Assembly: GCF_001747105.1 (NCBI RefSeq)
Contig: NZ_MDGQ01000003.1
Span: 1 to 64,000 of the forward strand
From: Roseivirga misakiensis
Lineage (GTDB): Bacteria; Bacteroidota; Bacteroidia; Cytophagales; Cyclobacteriaceae
Length of the DNA: 64,000 nt
Direction: 5' to 3'
Under the pieces are notes generated by a model. It worked only from the letters and a program-made list of their open reading frames with translations, was not told where the DNA came from and ran no database searches. The position numbers and the translations under genes were made by a program. The first letter of the stretch is position 1. Each line of letters opens with the position of its first letter. Positions 17,242 through 64,000 of this stretch are shown here, in pieces.

Positions 17242-17577
17242 ATGAAGGGAACTTTTCTAGGCGAGTTTGAAGAAGTAGTGCTATTGGCTACCTGTGTTTT
17301 AAAGGAGGAAGCCTACGCCAATATGGTGAGAAAAAAGGTTGAAGAGCACACCAAACGCAGTATTAACCTTAGTGCTATTCACTCAGCGCTTTATAGAATG
17401 GAAAAGAAAGGGTTTCTCCACTCAGAATTTGGGGAAGCTTCGAAAAAACGAGGTGGGAAACGCAAACGTATATTTGTTCCAACTCCTTCTGCTATGCAAG
17501 CATTGGATCAGATTAAACAGATTCGTGCCTCTTTTTGGGATATTATGCCAGCCATATCAGACGATGGAAACGCATGA
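17242..17577 (+). CDS. PadR family transcriptional regulator
   Basis: A 111-aa winged-helix protein of the short PadR type. The N-terminal FEEVVLLATCVL helix, the recognition-helix segment INLSAIHSALYRMEKKGFL (about 41-59) and the basic wing EASKKRGGKRKRIFVPT (about 65-81) are typical. The long C-terminal dimerisation helix is reduced, as in the Bacteroidota PadR subgroup that pairs with prefix-domain ABC permeases. It overlaps the next gene by ATGA (17574-17577), so the two are translationally coupled. It probably represses this pair via the repeats upstream. Confidence 0.93.
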   Translation: MKGTFLGEFEEVVLLATCVLKEEAYANMVRKKVEEHTKRSINLSAIHSALYRMEKKGFLHSEFGEASKKRGGKRKRIFVPTPSAMQALDQIKQIRASFWDIMPAISDDGNA

Positions 17578-20168
17578 ATAATCCACCAAAGTTACCGGCT
17601 AAAATCTTAAGATTCTTTTGTGCAGATCACCGCATAGAGGAACTGGAAGGTGACTTGTACGAAGAATACACTGAAAATCTAGCAGCACATGGTCATAAAA
17701 AAGCGGCTAGAATATATACATGGACAATTGCCAAATCATTTAGGCATTACTTGTTCGATTATCATCCCAATAGTTATAAACTCTCTTATCACAACATGAT
17801 GTTCAAACACTACTTGAAAACTGCCTTCCGAGGCATGAAAAACAGTAAATCTATTACTGCAATTAATCTTTTCGGCTTATCGGTCGGCATCGCAATCAGT
17901 CTGTTAATTACCTTGTTTGTAGCAGATCAGTACCTGATGGACGATTTCATCCCAGATAAAGATCGGATCGTAAGAATAGAACGGTTTAGTGAGACTTCTA
18001 TAAGTCAGGCATTCGATGCTGGAATGCACCCTGGCTATGGGCCAGTTTTACTTGACATATCTCCTCAAATCGAGTCTTTTACTCGTCTAGCCAAATATAA
18101 TATCACGATTAGATTAGAAGATGAGGACGGTTTAACCTTGGTCAAAGAACCATTTCTCTTTGCAGACTCTACCTTTTTTGAAATTTTCCCTTTTGAATTA
18201 GTCAAAGGAAACCCAAAAACCGCGCTAAGCGACAAGAAAAACATATTGCTAACCGAAAGTATGGCGGAAAAATACTTCGGTAGTGAAGACCCAATCGGAA
18301 AAACAATAAATGCTCCATTTCGAGGTAGAAGTTTTTTTCAGGTTGCTGGCATTATCAAAGACCTTCCTGATAACTCTAGTATGCAGTTCGGTTTTCTCGC
18401 ACCTGCGACGGATAGTTATAGCCTGAATAGCCAAGGTTTCTCCCCTTGGCTACTCATTTTAAAGCTAGCTCCAAATACCAATAAACCTGATTTATTGGCA
18501 CAAATAGAACGTGAGATACCAAAATTGACTAGTAATGAATATCATCATCGGTTTAGTTATAACTTCACCAATTTTGCTGACATAAAATACAATACGGTGA
18601 CCACAGACAATGTCTTCGCTGTTATGAATAAAAACATCATCGAGCTATTCATCATCGTTGCTGCCCTTATTTTACTTTTAGCCTCTATCAATTATGTAAA
18701 TCTTACGGCAGCCAGAGCATTACAACGCGGGCAAGAAGCTGGAATCAGGAAGGTAATTGGTGCTGGTCGAGGTAGCTTTAAGTCTCAGTTCTTAACGGAA
18801 TCTTTAATCTTATGGTGGCTATCTCTTCCCCTTGCTATTATTATTGTACAAGCTCTATTACCAACATTTGAGCAAATAATCGATAAACCGGTTTATTTCG
18901 AATATCTCCAAAGTGCATCTTTTTTATTGGCTATTTTCGGCATTATAACCCTCCTTGGGCTCTTCTCTGGCCTTTACCCTGCTTTTATCATTTCAAGATT
19001 TAAATTCACCGATTTTTTGAAGGGAAAACTTAGCGGTACCCACAAAGGTGGCTGGTTTAGAAAAGGACTGGTCGTACTTCAATTTACTATTTCAGTTATC
19101 CTTGTCATTGCTACTTTCGTAGTGCAAAGGCAAATCTCCTATATGCAGGAGAGAACCATGTCTTTTCAAGGTGATCAAATCATCGTAACAGACATTGGTT
19201 TTACAGATCAATTTACGCCTTATAAAAACGCACTTGAACAAATCCCTTCAATCTCTAATGTCAGTTTAACCTCAAGTCCTCCGGGTGGAGAAGTAGCGGC
19301 AGGGCGCTCGTTCAGTAAGACTTTTGATGCCACAATTACCATTCATGAGATTGATGAAAACTACATATCACTTCTTGACTTAGAAATGGTCAGTGGCCAA
19401 GCCTTTAGTGTTGATACCAAGGACACTAATGCTGATGGCATCATCATCAACGAGACCCTGGCAAAACTGATAGAAACTAAAAACCCATTAAATTCACAAA
19501 CCCCATTAAATGAAACTTACCCCGAACTAGGGGGTTCAATTAGGGGGATTGTTAAGGATTTTCATATTGAGTCACCACATGTGAGTATCAAGCCCATGGT
19601 ATTTAATTATAGCGAACAAACTGGTAATCAGATTGCTAGATCTATGATTAAAATCAACAGCGAAAATATTTCCGAGACGCTTGCCAACATCGAGGCAACA
19701 TGGAAAAAGTTTATACCCAATTCGGTACTCTCTTTTCGTTTTTTAGATGCGCGCTTTGAGCAACTCTACACTACAGAAGTCAAATTAGGTCGAGTATTTG
19801 GTGTTTTGACCACTGTGGCAATTTTAATTTCTTGCCTAGGATTATATGGTCTCATCACCTATCTGGCCGAAGCTAAATTTCAGGAGATTGGTATTAGAAA
19901 AGTATTGGGCGCTTCATCTAAGCAAATTATCTGGTTGCTCACCAAACAAGTTCAGTCACTAGTCCTTATCGCCTGTATTTTGGCCATACCGATCGCCTAT
20001 TATGGAATTAGTGAATGGCTAACAGGCTTTGCTTACCGAACGACTATATCAATACCTCTAATCGCAACTTGTGCTATTATTGCTTTGATGATTTCTGGTT
20101 TAACCGTCTTATTCAAGTCGGTGAAGGCAGCTAATGGAAATCCCGTCAATGCGCTAAGAAACGAGTAA
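17574..20168 (+). CDS. FtsX/MacB-like ABC transporter permease with N-terminal prefix domain
   Basis: 864 aa from ATG 17574, chosen for the ATGA overlap with padR; an upstream ATG at 17535 lies inside padR. Residues about 1-80 form the soluble prefix domain (permease prefix domain 2) found in PadR-linked permeases. TM1 is at about 95-117, followed by a MacB-type periplasmic domain, three TM segments (about 360-490), then a second MacB/FtsX half with its own TM1, periplasmic domain and terminal three TM segments containing GIRKVLGAS. It is thus a duplicated MacB-fold permease acting without transport in mechanotransmission or efflux. No ATPase gene is in the window. A terminator follows. Confidence 0.92.
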   Translation: MNNPPKLPAKILRFFCADHRIEELEGDLYEEYTENLAAHGHKKAARIYTWTIAKSFRHYLFDYHPNSYKLSYHNMMFKHYLKTAFRGMKNSKSITAINLFGLSVGIAISLLITLFVADQYLMDDFIPDKDRIVRIERFSETSISQAFDAGMHPGYGPVLLDISPQIESFTRLAKYNITIRLEDEDGLTLVKEPFLFADSTFFEIFPFELVKGNPKTALSDKKNILLTESMAEKYFGSEDPIGKTINAPFRGRSFFQVAGIIKDLPDNSSMQFGFLAPATDSYSLNSQGFSPWLLILKLAPNTNKPDLLAQIEREIPKLTSNEYHHRFSYNFTNFADIKYNTVTTDNVFAVMNKNIIELFIIVAALILLLASINYVNLTAARALQRGQEAGIRKVIGAGRGSFKSQFLTESLILWWLSLPLAIIIVQALLPTFEQIIDKPVYFEYLQSASFLLAIFGIITLLGLFSGLYPAFIISRFKFTDFLKGKLSGTHKGGWFRKGLVVLQFTISVILVIATFVVQRQISYMQERTMSFQGDQIIVTDIGFTDQFTPYKNALEQIPSISNVSLTSSPPGGEVAAGRSFSKTFDATITIHEIDENYISLLDLEMVSGQAFSVDTKDTNADGIIINETLAKLIETKNPLNSQTPLNETYPELGGSIRGIVKDFHIESPHVSIKPMVFNYSEQTGNQIARSMIKINSENISETLANIEATWKKFIPNSVLSFRFLDARFEQLYTTEVKLGRVFGVLTTVAILISCLGLYGLITYLAEAKFQEIGIRKVLGASSKQIIWLLTKQVQSLVLIACILAIPIAYYGISEWLTGFAYRTTISIPLIATCAIIALMISGLTVLFKSVKAANGNPVNALRNE

Positions 20169-20189
20169 GAATTTCAACTTGACAATAAA

Positions 20190-20223
20190 AAAGCCTGTAT
20201 CCATTTTGGACACAGGCTTTTTT
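20190..20223. terminator. Bidirectional rho-independent terminator
   Basis: The stem AAGCCTGT/ACAGGCTT (20191-20198 with 20212-20219) is extended inwards by TCC/GGA after one mismatch, with loop ATTTT. A run of A precedes it and a T run follows. It separates the converging permease and phosphorylase-like genes. Confidence 0.88.
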
Positions 20224-20241
20224 ACTTTCTAGGTTCTCTTG

Positions 20242-21885
20242 TTAAATATTGTAGAGCTTTTTGTAGTATTCATCAGCCATTCTTGAGGCTTTAAAATACT
20301 CATCCACGTCGTCCATACTCTGATAATTCATGGCAACCCATTCATCTTGCTTTTGATAGTACATTGGTACGATCTCATCTTCCAAAATTCTCATCATATG
20401 ATCCGCATCGTGCTGATCTTGTTCACCCTCTGATAAACTAGTATCCACTTCAGGAATTACGAAACCATTTTTACCATGCTCGCCGAACTCTAGAATCCAA
20501 CCATCATTTGTCGAAAAGTTCAGTGAGCCATTCATAGCCGCAGTCATACCAGAAGTACCCGATGCTTCTAATGGAATTCTCGGGTTATTCAGCCAGACAT
20601 CAGATCCTTTTTTCATTAATGCAGAAAGCCCCAACTCATAACCAGTCAGAATTGTAGCATTGTGATACTTTCTTGTAAAATGCACAAGCCAATTGAAAGT
20701 ACTAACAGCACCGTGATCTAATGGATATGGCTTACCCGCCCATATGATTTGTACAGGATAATCTTTATTGTTTAAAAGCCTTTCAAAACGTTCCACATCT
20801 CTAGCAATAAGATCGGCTCGCTTGTACCCTGCAAATCGTCTCGCCCAGACAATTGTTAATACATTTGGATCTAATATTTTACCAGTTTGGTCAGATACGA
20901 AGTCAAAAAACTCTTGTTTTAAGTCCTTCTTTCTCTTTATAAATTTCTTATCGTCTTTCTTCGCGTGTGCTTTTTCAAGCTCTTTATCTGTCCAATAAGC
21001 CTTGTTTTGCGCATTGGTGATCGGAATAATATCGCAAATACCGTCAAACCCACCCCACATATCTTTGGAAACCTCACAGTGTTTCTTCGAAACAGCATTA
21101 GAGATTTTTGACATTCTAAGAGCTGCCAAAGTGTGGTTGAACATACCATTTTCAAAGCCAACCATATCTTCTACCTCTCGAACAGAAAAACCGTTAAAGA
21201 AGCCCATTTTATGAAGCATAATAGGATCATTAACCTCGTTACCCGCTTTAACGGGTGTATGGGTTGTAAATACAACTTGATCTTTTACCTTTTCGATATC
21301 ACCGAGCTTCTCCATTAACCTAAAAGCGGCAGGCAAAGCATGTGCTTCATTGAAATGATACTGATCTACCTTATGACCTATAGCTTCCAATAATTTAGCC
21401 CCTCCAATACCCAATAGAATGTATTGAGCTATTCTTGTAGAGACATTATTATCGTACAGTTTATGTGTAATAGTCTGTGCTAAGTAATCATTCTCAGGGT
21501 GATCTGTCGACAAAAGGAAAATCGGCGCAGTTCCGAAAACCTTTGGTGCCAAATAAAAGACCTTCACTTTAACCGGATGTTCATTGACATGGACTTCAAG
21601 TTCAATACCCGTGTCTTCCAAGAAATTGTAATGTCTTTCTTGCCAAAGGGCATCTAATTCATTGTTGTGTTTTCTCACCTGATCGTAATAGCCATATTTC
21701 CATAGCATACCTATACCAATCATATTTTGCTTTAGGTCAAAAGCACTTCGCATGTGGGACCCCGCCAAAAAACCAAGTCCTCCTGAATATATTTTTAATG
21801 GTTGGTCAATGGCAAATTCCATTGAAAAGTAGGCTACAGGTTTCTCATAGCCTTTACCAAATTTATAGGGATGTTTAAATTTCAT
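20242..21885 (-). CDS. Short GT35 alpha-glucan phosphorylase-like protein lacking the PLP lysine
   Basis: A 547-aa cytoplasmic protein of the short alpha-glucan phosphorylase type (classical enzymes exceed 800 aa). Visible are the VAYFSMEFAIDQPLKIYSGG start, GGLGFLAGSH (35-44), VVFTTHTPVKAGNE, ARRFAGYKRADL and the C-terminal EASGTSGM...MNGSLNFSTNDGW block. In GT35 phosphorylases a lysine follows the SGM/GNM of that block and binds PLP; here residue 448 is threonine (codon ACT). The protein may therefore use another mechanism, for example as a glucosyltransferase, or be a non-PLP subgroup. It would act on glycogen or maltodextrin. A TACATTTG box lies just upstream. Confidence 0.85.
   Translation of the reverse strand: MKFKHPYKFGKGYEKPVAYFSMEFAIDQPLKIYSGGLGFLAGSHMRSAFDLKQNMIGIGMLWKYGYYDQVRKHNNELDALWQERHYNFLEDTGIELEVHVNEHPVKVKVFYLAPKVFGTAPIFLLSTDHPENDYLAQTITHKLYDNNVSTRIAQYILLGIGGAKLLEAIGHKVDQYHFNEAHALPAAFRLMEKLGDIEKVKDQVVFTTHTPVKAGNEVNDPIMLHKMGFFNGFSVREVEDMVGFENGMFNHTLAALRMSKISNAVSKKHCEVSKDMWGGFDGICDIIPITNAQNKAYWTDKELEKAHAKKDDKKFIKRKKDLKQEFFDFVSDQTGKILDPNVLTIVWARRFAGYKRADLIARDVERFERLLNNKDYPVQIIWAGKPYPLDHGAVSTFNWLVHFTRKYHNATILTGYELGLSALMKKGSDVWLNNPRIPLEASGTSGMTAAMNGSLNFSTNDGWILEFGEHGKNGFVIPEVDTSLSEGEQDQHDADHMMRILEDEIVPMYYQKQDEWVAMNYQSMDDVDEYFKASRMADEYYKKLYNI

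Positions 21886-64000
<42,115 letters not shown>

Overview
The window looks like a chromosomal segment of a Bacteroidota bacterium, most likely a marine Cytophagales-type organism. This is inferred from modest GC content, TAnnTTTG-type promoter boxes, a DUF2480 protein, paired M16 proteases, a PadR plus prefix-domain FtsX permease pair, and a very large adhesin of FG-GAP, ASPIC/UnbV, cadherin-like and DUF11 modules.

Left part (1-21.9 kb): ordinary, dense gene content. A six-gene leftward operon (rpmH, rnpA, S41 protease, TauE/SafE permease, tsaB, DUF2480; 4624 to 311) is preceded by a well-formed Bacteroidota promoter. A rightward M61 peptidase is separated by a hairpin terminator from a leftward group: two M16 proteases, a PfkB/adenosine-type kinase, a GNAT-like protein, a secreted glycerophosphodiesterase and a PhoD-like phosphatase. 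Then come a rightward secreted M1 metallopeptidase, a tiny membrane protein, tRNA-Pro(GGG) and tRNA-Val(GAC), the PadR/FtsX pair with a direct-repeat upstream site, and a leftward short GT35 alpha-glucan phosphorylase-like enzyme that lacks the expected PLP lysine.

Right part (22,373-64,000): one reading frame that stays open to the window edge, at least 13,876 codons (41.6 kb). It encodes a secreted giant adhesin. The head has a signal sequence, a seven-bladed FG-GAP propeller, an ASPIC/UnbV domain, 142-aa and 111-aa cadherin-like modules of exact length, thrombospondin-3-like calcium-binding islands and a DUF642/CBM-like domain. The head is followed by a stalk of 91 consecutive DUF11 Ig-like domains, almost all exactly 120 aa apart. 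At 63.9 kb a further adhesin-type domain begins; the C-terminus, where a sorting signal would be expected, lies outside the window.

The main discovery is the structure of the stalk. The DUF11 domains are ordered in a four-domain higher-order repeat (classes I-II-III-IV, about 482 aa) that holds for 17 units, slips by one domain near domains 69-73, and then continues. On top of it are an 8-domain recent duplication (2,892 bp offset, mostly synonymous differences) and an older 16-domain duplication (5,775 bp offset). The protein appears to have grown by nested unequal duplications in multiples of four domains. Because the frame has no stop inside the window, ordinary ORF listings show only spurious short antisense ORFs here.
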